Shown here piece after piece: positions 34,224 to 48,000 of a stretch of 64,000 nucleotides of DNA (positions within the stretch are counted from its first letter, which is position 1; each line of letters opens with the position of its first letter). A program made the position numbers and the translations under genes. The notes beneath the pieces are model-generated. The model had not been told where the DNA came from. It saw only the letters and a list, made by a program, of their open reading frames with translations, and did no database searches. Origin of the DNA: Antedon mediterranea (lineage: Eukaryota > Echinodermata > Crinoidea > Comatulida > Antedonidae); assembly GCF_964355755.1 (NCBI RefSeq), contig NC_092678.1, positions 8,344,922 through 8,408,921 on the forward strand, in the 5' to 3' direction.

Positions 34224-35189
34224 ATATGTATTACCCAATTACTAATAAAATACAAATTTGTTTGTTTAAACTTTGTTATTTTTACTTTCTGTGTCACAAG
34301 ATTCGATGTTTAACTACTCAGAGATTTAGTATGTTTTGATGTTTAAACAAAGAATTGAGGGAAGTTTCTGGACTAAACATTATATTGTAACAACAAATTA
34401 GTAAATGTATTTAAACAAATAACTGACTAATGTAACTAAAATACCATGTAAATTTAAAGAATAAATAAGGATAAATTTAAAATACATATAGGCCTAACAC
34501 AAATTCTTTAATAGGCATCAAAACTTAAGTTTTAAAAATACCGTATTTTTACCTTCTGCATAAAGTCTCCTAAATTTTTGAGAAATACAAATAAAGAACA
34601 ATATTAATTATAGGTTACGTACAATATCACATTTTACAATTGTTTAAAATACTAGATTTGCTACTGTTCAAGTAAATTATTTTTAGTAGTCTGGCAGACT
34701 TCATTTTGACTGAAGCATATATCACTCAAACATTTGGTTTGGTGCATCCTGTTCACACAATGTACTGTATTGATCTCTCTCAATGTTTATATAGCCAAAT
34801 TCATGCCATATTTAATCTCATGAATTATTCATGATTTCTTCCTTAAAAAATTATGTGACCTGAACCTCTATTTCAAAATCCTGGATCCGCCACTGTTTAT
34901 TTTGTAGGTAGACTGACCGTATAGTATGCTACTGTTTGTGAACAATGCTAACCAAAAATATGCACCATTAAGATAACCATGTTGTCCGTATCGCCAAACG
35001 CTCCACAGTTTGCTTTGCATATCGATGTAAAATAGTACACATTTTTCATATCCAATTGTCTCTACTTAACGTTTTTTTTTCAAATATCTTGTTCTACATC
35101 GCCATTGCTTGATTTTGAACCTGCAAATAAAGAACATTTTGTTTTTAAATTTTAAATTCTAAATTCGTAGAATATAACAGTTGACACTG
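34224..35189. other. Intergenic between LSM8 and SLC23, no clear feature
   Basis: AT-rich. A short AATCCTGGATCCGCCACTG at 34877 resembles a transposon end (compare GTGGATCCAGGACTT at 44484). Otherwise nothing recognised. Confidence 0.35.
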
Positions 35190-35765
35190 ATGTCACATGT
35201 CACCAAAGTCACATTTGACATAGTCACATGAAACCAAATTTACATTTGACACCAAAGTCACATTTGGTATCAATATCACATGACCCCCAAAATCACATTT
35301 GACACTGAAGTCACATTTGATTTCAATATCACATGACTCCAAAATCACATTTGAGACTGAAGTCACATTTGATATCAATATCACATGACCCGTAAAATCA
35401 CATTTGACACCAAAGTCACATTTGATATCAATATCACATGACCCCCAAAATCAATTTTGACACCAAAGTCACATTTGATATCAATATCACATGACTCCAA
35501 AATCACATTTGACACTGAAGTCACATTTTTCACTAAATACATATTTGACACCAAAGTTACATAACACCAATGTCTCGTTTGACATGAAAGTCACATTTTA
35601 CACAAAATTGTGACATTTGACACAAAGAAGTCACAATGTTGACACTGAAGTCACATTTTTGACACACAAGTCACATTTCGAAGTCAAATTTTTGACACAC
35701 ACAAGTCAAATTTTTGACATTGAAGTCACATTTTTGACACCGAAGTCACATGACAGCGAAGTCAA
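35190..35765. repeat. Higher-order minisatellite, 52-bp unit (18+18+16)
   Basis: Built on CACATTTGACACNNAAGT, CACATTTGATATCAATAT and CACATGACTCCAAAAT in fixed order, about five clear rounds at 35230-35520, then degenerating to simpler TCACATTTTTGACAC repeats up to 35765, just 54 bp below the SLC23 stop codon. Confidence 0.9.
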
Positions 35766-35818
35766 CTCACAGTTGATCTTTGTAAGTTTGTAAGTAAATT
35801 ATTACTATTAGTAATGCA

Positions 35819-36057
35819 TTAAATTTCTTCCAGAGCACTAGGCCAAAGACTTAGGTTTACCGTACCTTTACGTGAACGGCGACTGATCCCCTTGAATGTT
35901 GGCAGGAAAGGCATGTATGAGAACACTTTGTGCTTTTCAAGAAAGCCCATGATTAGTGGAATATCGTAACAGTTAGATTCGTCAACGGTAACCTCGTCGT
36001 CAGCATCGGAACCACTTTGTTTTCGCCAGGCTTTAATCCCTCGCTCTTCCACAGTCC
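35819..36057 (-). CDS. SLC23 exon 13
   Basis: Residues 526-604: [47 protein letters not shown], ending SALEEI and TAA 35821-35819. Acceptor ATGATAG. Confidence 0.93.
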
Positions 36058-39000
36058 CTATCATAAATAGTATGTTCAAACATTAGCTCATAATATAAGG
36101 CATACAGTGTTTCGATTTGCGACGACTAGCGCGTCATTTTTCCAAGTCGTGGATCAGATTGTAGTTGATAAATAATAATATATATATAATATTACAAAAT
36201 ATATCGAAGCATTTACTATTTCCTTTAATATACTTAAAGTTGATTGTTGTACTATCTGGTCAAATGATTAACCAATTGAGGTAATTGTACTGGATTGTTT
36301 TTCCGCAAATTACGCAAATCTGACCAATAAACCTAAAGTTGAATTCGTACCTGGTACCGTGTTATCCAATAGAAAGCCAATGAAACCACCTACGAACATA
36401 CTTGTTTTTAGAAGGACCGTTATTATCTGGTCGATTTCTAGAACACCTAAATAAAAAAGAAACGTAATGTTCGGAAAATTGTCAATCGGAAAAAGAATCT
36501 CAATTAAGAAAAGGCTCTTAAATGTATTATTTCTTAATCCGAGTCTTTCCGAACACCGTCAATACCAAAGAGTGATGTGCTGTTCATAACAAACAACAAA
36601 AACACTGTATCGCTCTTGGACACACCACATCGCTCTTGGATAACACCACATTGCTCTCGGACACACCACATCGCTCTTGGATAACACCACATTGCTCTCG
36701 GACACACCACATCGCTCTTGGATAACACCACATTGCTCTCGGACACACCACATCGCTCTTGGATACACCACATCGCTCTTGGATACACCACATCGCTCCC
36801 GGATACACCACATTGCTCTTGGACACACCACATTGCTCTTGGACACACCACATCGCTCCCGGATACACCACATTGCTCTTGGACACACCACATTGCTCCC
36901 GGATACACCACATCGCTCTTGGACACACCATATCGCTCTCGGACACACCACATCGCTCTTGGACACACCGTATCGCTCTTTAACATACCGTATCGGTCTT
37001 TAACACAACACATTGCTCGCGGACACACCACCTCGCTCTTGGATACACCACCACATCGCTCTCGGATACACCATATCGCTCTCGGACACACCACATCGCT
37101 CTTGGACACACCACATTGCTCTTGGACACACCGTATCGCTCTTTAACATACCGTATCGGTCTTTGACACAACACATTGCTCGCGGACACACCACCTCGCT
37201 CTTGGATACACCACATTGCTCGCGGACACACCACCTCGCTCTCTAACACACCATATCGTTCGTTGACGACACAACAAATCTATCATAGAATTATTCTTCG
37301 AGTAAATCATGGGCCTATTTCAGATGATTGTGTGAGGTTGGAGATGGCAACAGTGGATAGGTCAATAACTGTCGTAGGACTCGTTGGCTATAGCGTGTTT
37401 GTTGTACGTTCATTTACCTGTATCTATTGCGCCTGGGTGACTCTCTAACCAAGAAGGTACAGCTAGACCCATCAGAAAAGCAAAACCAACAATGAAAATG
37501 TTCCTCGATGAATTCAAGTTAACGAATTGAAGGTTTGACAAACCTACACCGGTAACCATGCCTAAACAAACGAGTTCAATATTAAATATTTATTACTCCC
37601 GTATTATTTTATAGTAATATGCATAATGTTTAGAGTAATGAAATTACATGTTCCTTCTATTTATATTAACACAGTAAAGGTCTATTGTACACAATACAAG
37701 CGGAACAAATATAATGTTAATACAGTATCTGGGAAAAGTAAATACCCTTCCCTGGTTAATATTAAATAAAGCGTCGACATGAACACTGTTTAGAAGTACG
37801 CAAGTTAAGATATTATTATTATTATTATTATTATTATTTATTGCCAAAAACCAGTTACAAACATACAAAAACACAGAAACTAAGGGAGTAGGCAGGAACC
37901 TAAAAGTGAACCTAATCACTATAACAAGAGTTCAGGTTCCGTACTCCCAAAGTAACAACAATGATATAAAATAAACTATATAAAAATATAACAAATAGAC
38001 GAATCAACAGTGTCAATATAAAACTGCTGTTACACCATTAATTTCAGTTGATCCTCACAATTAAAATTCATTGTTAGGCCTAAAATAATTAGTTTTAAAA
38101 TTAACTAAATATGCCTACAAATCAAATTACATACCAAACATAATGCAGAATACACCGCCGACTACCGGATCAGGCAAAGCAACAAATATTGCACCAAATT
38201 TTCCAAATGTACCCATAAATAACATTATACACGCGGCAATCTGCACTACAAAGCGACTTCCCACCTTTAAGCAGAGAAAAAAAAAATAATGTAAATATGT
38301 GGGATTAACCTGTTCCGCGGCGCGGCCTATCTGACGCACAGACGACGTTACGCGGCGCTAATTCGTTGGAGTGGACCAGTACACCAGGGTAACCCCTACT
38401 CATCCGAGAAGACTTGTTTTACCACCTTGAACACGTGCCGTTTGTTTTACCTTACGGAACCACATGTCATGACCAATCACGACGCGATGGATCATCAGAA
38501 CTGTCACTTATGATTGGTCAACTTAGGCATTATGTGCGTTGTGTCTACGTCGTCGCTGCAATGCGTACGATTGGGAACCAATTTTCTTTATAAATCCGAA
38601 ACAACGTGAAATATGTGAACGCCCCAGATTGTCCTCTTTCCTACGACGAATATTAGGTAGTAGTGTATTGTTATGGGCATTATCATAATCCCCTCCCCGA
38701 GTGTAGCATTACGAGGATACAAAGGTAACATACACACGTCTTCCAGTAATGTGCGTTTTGATGAACAGTAATCTTGTTTATTGAAATCGCAACGATATCA
38801 TAGCCAAACGAGAATAAGTTATTAATTTGTTAGAGATGTGGCATTTTGTTGTTTTGAAACTATGCATGTATTGATTTTCGAAAATATATATCTAATATTT
38901 GCTTTAATATAAGAGGAAGTAGGAGCAGTATAAGGGTGATCGCATAAGTTTGTATTTGTGATTAGAATTTGCTTTTATAAACACGATTGCTCTAAAGCTC

Positions 39001-42000
39001 GGTTCCCACTTGCGGCGCAATTAGGAGGAAGTATCCAAGTTCCAACTTTGTTTTAATATAATAAGTTAATTTCTAACTTAAATGTTGCAATGATTGTGAT
39101 ATGATACTCTGTATACAATATGTATATAATATACAATTAAAATTAGCATTATCCATGCCAACTTTATGAAGGTTACTTGAACCAGTACCAGTATAACGCA
39201 ATGACAGTTTGGATGATCCGTCGCGTAGAGTGATTGATCAAATTACTTGCGTTGCGCGTACGTCCTTGTGTTGCGTCCTAGTGGGAACCAAGCTTACCAA
39301 CCAAACCGTAAGTGGAACCCTTTCCCTATTTCTGCACACAAGGATGTCATCTTACTTCTGTGATTGCTTATCTAGATTTACTGAACTAGTCAAAAGCCTA
39401 CCTTCGTTATACCTATTGCTCCAATATTTTCACTGTAAGAGGTAGTTCCATTTCCAGAGCCCCATGCTCCAGCAAGAATACATCCGATGCCCTCAATCCC
39501 GATACCGCGATTGACGGCATGAGAGGGGGGAGGAGGAGCGCCAGACAGTCGAGCACAAGCAAAATAATCACCAAGGGATTCCACCATAGAAGCTATTACT
39601 CCCGCTAACATTCCAAATACGCCGGCTACCGTGACACTGGGTGTACCCCATTGTCCTACAAGATTGGTATTTTTTAAATAAATAATTATGAATACTGAAA
39701 TATATAAAAACACTATAAAGACATAAATTTTAAGTTAACAAAACGTTGTGAACGTAAAACAAGTTAAAGCAAATTGACTTGGAAAATAGCAGAAACTCGA
39801 TAGAATCAGGGACTTCCCCGATAAAATGTCAACTACTGTTTACTCTACGAGGTGTCATTTGGATAACTAGCAATGTCCTGAACGGTGACTCGTATACTCG
39901 CAACAACTAATTATAAGTTATACTTCACTTCCCACGCCCCAGGATAGTGTGTGGTTAGGCATATTAACTATTATAATGTACGTTCAAACCTGGATAGGGG
40001 AATCTGAACCAGGCTGACTGTCCGACAACTTCAATACGAGCGTCTGTTCTGGCTCCAGAACCCTCTGGAAAAACATCAGTCGCCGTCAAAATGAAGGAGA
40101 ACAACCAGGCTAGGCTGATTCCGAGAATAACCTGATTAAATATACAAGAAAAGTGTATCAAATACAATTAGGTAGATAGCCATCTTTCAACTCATGACAA
40201 TAGTGTACCCATTCCACTCCTCCTGCTGGACAATCTACGTCTTTAAGTTCCTGGCACTAAAATGAAGACAGTGCGTTTTCTGCCCATGGTCCTAACTATG
40301 GATATCACCCTCTTTTAGTTTTCTTTTGTTTGTATTTTTGATTGTATTATGTCTTCTGGAAAATAAATGAATTGAATTGAATTTGTAATTCGCCAGGTTC
40401 ACCTCCTCAATGATTCAGATTTTTATATTGTAACTTACCGGAAATAATTTAAAAATTGGATATTTCTTCACTCCACACTTTTTATCGGATGATGAATAAC
40501 TTAAACATGGTACATCAATGCCATAAATATATTGAGAAAATAAGATTATCAAGGCCATTGTTCTATAGGAAAAAACAAAAATCATGATATCAAACAACAG
40601 TACAGTGAAGAACTCCTCGTTTGGTACATCCCTGTTCAGGGGACACTTTCCCGTAAAGCGAGCTAGGGCAACACTCTGAGACCAATCCCATTCACAGAAT
40701 ACCCTATTAGAGGACATTAAAGAAATATGTGCTGCATATGCATAAAAATAAACAGATAAAGTTCTTGTTTCTGCCTCAAAATAAAATATTTATTGTACTA
40801 TAAGGGGATCGAACACTTTACTGTATAGTAATGCAGTGGTGTCTGGTATTGTCTAATTTTCACCCGGAAATGATAAACAATAAACGCCGACTGTTTTGTT
40901 GTAGAAGACAGGTAAGTAGGCCTACCCGACCACCTATCGTGAAAGTCCGACCGTCAAAAAGCAGAACTAACCATTCATAAAATAGGACCCATTTTCACAG
41001 TGAATTTCCAAAATAGATAATAATAGGGTAGTAATTTCTATTTTTTTATGCATAATTATGTGGATTATTATAATCAAACTGTCAATAATATACTAAAATG
41101 TGTATATTATTTTTATATAGGTAGGCAGCGCCTTCAAACATTTTTCAACATTGTTAGGCCTACAAGCTTAAAAGCTTGCCTAACAAAAAATCCCATATAG
41201 AGCATTCGAAAAGTAAATTGAGATCCACACGTGACAAAACCGAAACAAAACGCAAGTATAACAAAGTACAAACTTACAGAAAGGAGATACCCCAATGAAC
41301 GCCTGCTTTATCAGCTGCAGCTCCAAACAGTGAAAGGCCAATCAATGCAATAGTTGGAGCAATTGCCAGAGGTCCAATGAAGTGTAAAATAACTCCCATG
41401 ATGCCACTGAAACCTATCAGAACTTGGAAAACTGAAGCGACCATTATGGCTCCTTGGATCTATGGATTGGAAAAACGTACAATTAAAGAATAGTTGTTAA
41501 GTTAAAAACAATATTTTATGTCAACGGTTCAGGAACCAGTTAGGTATAACGGGGAAATTGTCGCGCGAGAACTTGGAGGCCCACCGGGCTTCGTCATCGC
41601 TCGAGCAAAAATGTTTTATGAACCACATTATTAATATGTCTGACCGCCTATGTGTATATGATCGCTAAATTATCAGAGGCCATATTTTTGCAAGCTCAAG
41701 TTGTTTTGTGGACAATTAAGTTGTATGTTTTTCGGTAAATATCTAGCTGTTAAATTGAAAAACACATTAAGAGCCATTGTCTGTAAAAATCAAAGATTTG
41801 GTGGCAGATGTAAAAAAATGGATTTCTCTCAAATTTTTACCATGAATAGACATTTCAATAAAAAGCATATCTACAACATTCATTTTAATTTTTAGCCTCC
41901 GTTGCCATGACAACGGTCAATTATCCAAATTTTGATGTTTTTGCCGTTTTTCACAGATTTTCTATAGTGAAAAAGTACAAACTTGTATACTTATTTTAAC

Positions 42001-45000
42001 CAAAAATACTTACAGTATACAGTTTTTGTTTATACCAGTGTAAACAACATGTATTGAGTTCCATTTAATATAGAAAAAAAAAAAATTACAAAATGGAGTT
42101 GGTTGATACCATTATTTTAAAAAGGGGTGTTTTTAAAAAATATTTTTTTTATAAAAGTATACCTCATAAACGTACCTATAACTTCCAAAGTGGTGTTTTT
42201 AAATCAATGAGGTTTTTTAATTTGATAGTCAATAGGTTTGTCAACAATAATCACGAAAAAAACACTGGGGTAAATTTCGTACATAGGTTTTGTGTTGCCA
42301 GGAAAATACGAAAAATGCAAAAAATATAACAAAATATCAACAAACAAAACACATGAAACACAATTTAAATATGGCTAATCCAATAATAAAATGTATATAT
42401 GGCTTTTCATAATGCTACTAGAGTCATACGAATAGTTTAGATAAAATAGGAGAATGTGTTGCCAGGTTTATTTCAATTAATTGCCAGAAAAACAGTATTT
42501 TGCATTGAAATATTTAGTTGATGGAAAATAATGTTAAACTTGGAAATAATTGAGTCAATGGTTTTTATAAATTTTTAAATCTATTTTGTGTAAAGAGATA
42601 CAGAAAGACCTCCCAAAAAATCTGACCTTGTAAATAGGTCATTTGAGGTCAAAAGGGGTCAGAATGCAAAATAGGACAGGTCCCCACTTTACTACAACTA
42701 TTAATATTTGATCAAAATTTACAAGATAGTTCATAACAATTCTCAACAATTTTCATATTTTACCTATAGTGTTACCTTAGCAACCATTTCTATGTGTAAC
42801 TAAGGAAAGTAATTTTTAAAAAAACGTAAAAAATTGCGTTTTTATAAATACAAAGAATTGATTGCATTTGTACATGTTTCTCAATTTTACTTCTACTGCA
42901 TTCCATTAATGACAAACTTGACCTTGTAAATTCATTCATTTTGAGGTCAACATTTTACCATAGTAACTGTTTCTATGCGAAAATTTAAAAAAAATAAGGG
43001 GTTTTTCATAAATAAAAAACATTTTTTCTACATAGTTTTACATTTCTACTTTTTGCCAAATTTACTTTAAATACTGAATCCTAATAATCTCAGAAAGAAA
43101 GTCTTGACGAATCTGAATAAAGGTTAAAAAAAATTACCTTTAGTGTTATCTTAAACCTGTTTACGTAACAAATGATATTAAAAAAAAAATTAAATATGGA
43201 GTTTCATGAAAAAAAAAAAATTTTACATATTGAGGTCAAATGACATCAACATTTTACCTATAGTGTATTGTAGCAACTGTTTCTATACGTAACTAAGTAC
43301 AATATTTTTAATATGGGGTTTCATGACTACAAACAATTGATTACATAGCTTTACTACCTTTTCCCAAATTTACTTATCTACTGAATCCCAGAAAATGTCT
43401 GACCTTGTGAAAGGGTCATTTTTTGGGTCAAGTTATGTCAAAATGTATTATTTATGTTATCTTAGAACCTGTTTCTATGCGTAACTAAGGATAATTGTTT
43501 TGTTAAATACAGTTGAACCTCCCGTAAGTGGCCACCCTCGGGACCTGGAAAAGTGGCCGCTTACGGGCGGTGACCCCTTACGGGAGGTTCTGCCGATAAA
43601 GGGCCAAAATCACTTATTATGGCTATATACGATATTCTTAAAGAAACGAGCCTCTCAATTTTCCAGCTAATTGTAGGCATATTATTATTTATAATCAGGT
43701 GGTTTAGTATTTTTTAGCATTTTCAGACAAATTTTAAAAACTTTTATCATATGAAAAATGGTCGGTCAAAATCTGTCTAGTTTTCTCATCTCTTCACAGT
43801 AATGTTTTTAAAACCTCTTCAAAATAAAGCTAATATATAAAGAAATACAATAAACATGCACCTCTAATTCATAGGTCCATGCAATAAGTATCACATTTTT
43901 CGATTGGCCTCTTACAAAAAAAATCTCATTTTTAGTATAAAGAGGTGCTCGCAGCTGCTTACGGTAAGCACCAAATGCACTAATTAGATAGGAAGAACAA
44001 ACAGGCTTTTCAAAGTGCGTCCGTTAAGGGAGGTGGCCGCTGTAAATAAAATATGGGGTTTTCATGAATAAAAATAATCCCAGAAGAAAGTGCTTACGAA
44101 TATAACCTTGTGAAACGGTAATTTGAAAATGCAAATAAGGCATGCCTGCTAATAATCTACAAATTTAAATTTGTATGAGATAAATATGCAAAATCTAAAG
44201 AATATCTCATTTTTAGTTACCATAGTAACTGTTGCTATGCATAACCAAGGGAAATTAAATAATTATCAGATAATTATTAATTAATAGTTATTACTGAATC
44301 CAACCATCACAGTCAAAAAAATATAGAATTTAAAACCAATATTTAATAATAAAGTGTGATATTTTACATGCTGACCTTAAATGAAATGAAATTTCAAATC
44401 AGGGCTTCAATATTTGTTATGTAGCATTAACATACCTGAGTATATCATTGATTTTGATTGGTTCTATTTTGGGGAGGGGAAAGTGGTGGATCCAGGACTT
44501 TTAAATAGTTAGGTGGTTGAAGGCGAGGGTCTAAAAACTTAACTTTATGTCCTATCTTTTGCATTGCAATTTTTAACTTGGGGTGGGTGGGGGCTTGGAG
44601 AAAAGGGGGAGGTGGTGGGATGGAGGAGTTTGAATCCGTCTATTCATTGGGGTGATAGTAGCGGCAGTGTGGGTGGTGCTTGAATGCATGCATTTGACAC
44701 TCTATAGTGGATGATCGACCAAAGTGTTGCAGTTTATCTTTTTGTGGTTATAGTCGGGGTGGGGGTGGGGAGGGGTGGTAGTCGAAAGTGGTGGTGGATG
44801 GGCATGTGGGATCTGCTTAGGTTAGCAAATAAAAGAAGTAAACAAATGAAAGAGGAGCTTCAAAATAAGAGAGGAGTAATCTGTTGCAAAGATTAAAATT
44901 CACAACGATCTGATAATTTATTCAAATTTCCAGAGGATATAACCTATAAAATGACATTAAAACTGGGAATTACAGAATCTATAATTAAAAATTAATTTTT

Positions 45001-48000
45001 TTTCTCACAACACAACTAGAACTATATAAAACATTAAGAATTTTTCAGACCAATGAGTTTCAAATCAAATAATCAAAGAAAATAAAATGTTTTTACTAAT
45101 ATACCATGTTTTTTTTTTATATAAAAATGCCTATGTTTCTCGCAACACTGCTTGTAGATTTTAAATTTACCCCAGTATTTTATTTTAGAAATCAATTATT
45201 AAACATTAGAACTACCTATTTGTAATAAATCAGCTAAAAAAATACACCACTTTGGGCGTTATGGTGAAGTAAAGTTTAGTTGCATTGAACAATTTAAAAA
45301 AAGTGAAAAACACCCCTTTTTAAATAAATGGTATCTCCCAAAGTATGAAATAAAAAAAAATAAAAAATTTTGAAACAGGTACACAATGCATTGTTATTAT
45401 GCATACACTAATTATTTTTTATAATTAAATGAACAACACAAAAATATCGTTCATCAAAGTAGTGCCAATATCCATTTTAAAAAACCTTAAAAAAGGACAA
45501 AATTTGTCAAAAACATAAATTTGGCCGTTGCCATGGAAATATACGTGTGAAATAAAAAATACTTCATATTTGATTTCTCTCAACACATATATAGCCATGT
45601 GCAAAATTTGAAAGAAATCCATTTTTTTTAGTCTGCCACTTTTTTTGATATTTCTTTGATTCTTACAGACAATGGCTCTTAAGTGCACTGTAACAAGAGG
45701 TTCCCATGACACTTCTGCATTGTACCAGTGGCCCATGGTTTCCTTTCGGGCTATTTGCCAAATTTTAAATAAATTGCAAGAACTCCGAAAAATGTCAACC
45801 ATAAAGCTTGGTTCCCACTTTGAACGTAACACCATGTCATGCGCAGCGCTTAAGCTCCGTTTACAGTTGGACGCAACGAAATGACAGCCGCAACGCAAAT
45901 AGTTTGACAAATTATTACAAGCGACAAATTGGAAGACTCATCCCGTCATCATTGGTCAAATTACTAAAATTACGCAACACAACGACAGGCGCAACGCAAA
46001 TGATTTGACCAAGCATCAGTTCGGACGATCTATCGTGTCGTCATTATTGGATCCCATTACTTATCTTGGTTCCCACTAGGACGCACGACGGATGCGCAAC
46101 GCAAATGATTCGACAAAACATAAGCGACAGATTGGACGATTTATCGCGTCTTCCCATTTGGACGCAACGCAACGATGGATGTACGACGCAGATGATTTGA
46201 TCAATCACAAATGACTAACGGTGGGCTTACGTCCGTTACCAAATTCGAACAAACAGACTTTATTGATTCTACTTTCCTTTATGAACACTTTCATAAATAT
46301 ACACGTAACAGCCCATTACATTAAAAATTAAGTTCTCTCCTACATACCTCCGTTATTCTACTTTGCCACTCTTCCGTTGATTTTTCTTTGATATACTCAT
46401 CCGATTGGTTACCTGAATTCGATAAAATAATTTTAGTTTCGATTAAGACTAACATATTTCGAACCATAGAGTAAAGTTAGTTAAGATCATGGAACTGCTG
46501 ACTCTTCCAGTTACAGTACTCGTATTACTTTAGCAGTCCCTGACCAATTTCATATTTGTACATTGTATATTATGTTTTGTTGGTCGAATAAATAAATGAA
46601 ATGAAAAGAATATTCTTTACTCCATGTTCGAACAGGTACAGAGTGCAACTGAATTCAAAATAAACTTTAAACGAACTGCACTATTATATAAATAATAATG
46701 AATGTTGGTTGAATAGTAAGAATATTTTATGTATTGAAAGATGGAATCTCTACGTATAATATATAATATTTATAACTCGACTCCGCCCAGTTAACAATAT
46801 GGAATATTCTCATCTTTTTTTATGTTTTGCGGACAATGTTTTAAATACTTTATTTTTTAATAATGAAAAATGACATTCATGACATAAAATTGTTGGAACA
46901 ACACGGGTTGGATATTTTAACGGTTTCTATTTGTATTTTTCAAATCATATCTTGCCTACCGTATCCATCATAAATAACTTGACAATCTTCTCTTAAAGTC
47001 ATTATAGCAAACGTAGGTGTCAAAAAGGCGAAAGTGCAACCTTGCACAATAGGTAATCTAGGGAGATAAAGACAATCATAGAAGACACAACATTTTATTC
47101 ATATTACTTAAACAAAATAATAATAGAGAAACTAAAAAGAACACCGCCAGGGCGCGAAGCTCATAATATTTGTTTGCTGAAATTTGAATTTGACCTAACA
47201 CAGCGATCTAGCCTAAATAACTATTTTGCCAATAAGTGCACTATTCGAGATTGGCCACGCCCATCATGATTTATAAGAGAACCTACAGTTTCCAAGGCAT
47301 GGGAGACATTTAAGACTATTTAGAGGCGCCACAAACCATAGCTACAATCGGTACAGGTTTAAGACACTCCACGACTATTGTTGATATTAGTGTTGGTGGA
47401 GGAACAAGTCTTCTCGAATATGGACTCGAGGACCACCGGTGTACACCCCTGGCTCGCGTGTACCTCAAAGAACCCTGCAGTTCATCATTCGGGAGAATAT
47501 GGGTGGTGTAGTGGGACCTCTGAGACGGGCCAGTCGTAATTTGGTGGCAGCTATAGTAAGTAGCTTTACGGCATGAAGGGGGACCCTTAATTAGGAAGCT
47601 TGTTCTATGTGTCGGTCCACATCTGTGCGCAATTCAGCTCAGTATCTGTGAGATGCAACCTAATCGTTATTTATTTATTTATTACTGTTTACACCTCATT
47701 CTTCTTAATTCGTCCTCAAGGACCCACGGAAGCCACATTGCACCGCCTCCATGAACGACATGAGATGAGATGGACCTGTACACCGGTGTAACCCCTACTT
47801 TCCGAAATATACAATGGAGTATTTATAAAGTGCACACGAACCAGATGTGTGCCTTTACCGCTTGGCCACCCGACTCGACAATAATAATGATTTTACTGAC
47901 ATTTTTAAACATACATACATATTTATTTTAAATATATATTTAATATAGAAATGTGCTCAGTTTTGTTGATCTATACCGAAATTACTGCCCTGCAAAAAAA

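Larger units (their letters stand above)
41767..45682. mobile_element. 3.9-kb inverted-repeat element in SLC23 intron 5
   Basis: Ends TTAAGAGCCATTGTCTGTAA and the complement at 45663-45682; the inverted match continues through AAATCAAAG, GTGGCAGA and AAAAATGGATTTCT for over 80 bp. The inside is AT-rich with at least six diverged copies of a block around TTTCTATGCGTAACTAAGG (42790, 42970, 43155, 43280, 43475, 44230) and TGACCTTG...AGGTCA words. No transposase seen. Confidence 0.65.

Noticed and set aside
36534-37249. Multiple 74-191 codon ORFs on both strands
   Set aside because: Translation of the 20-bp minisatellite inside an SLC23 intron.
36605-37262. CRISPR-like array
   Set aside because: Direct 20-bp repeats have no unique spacers and the genome is eukaryotic.
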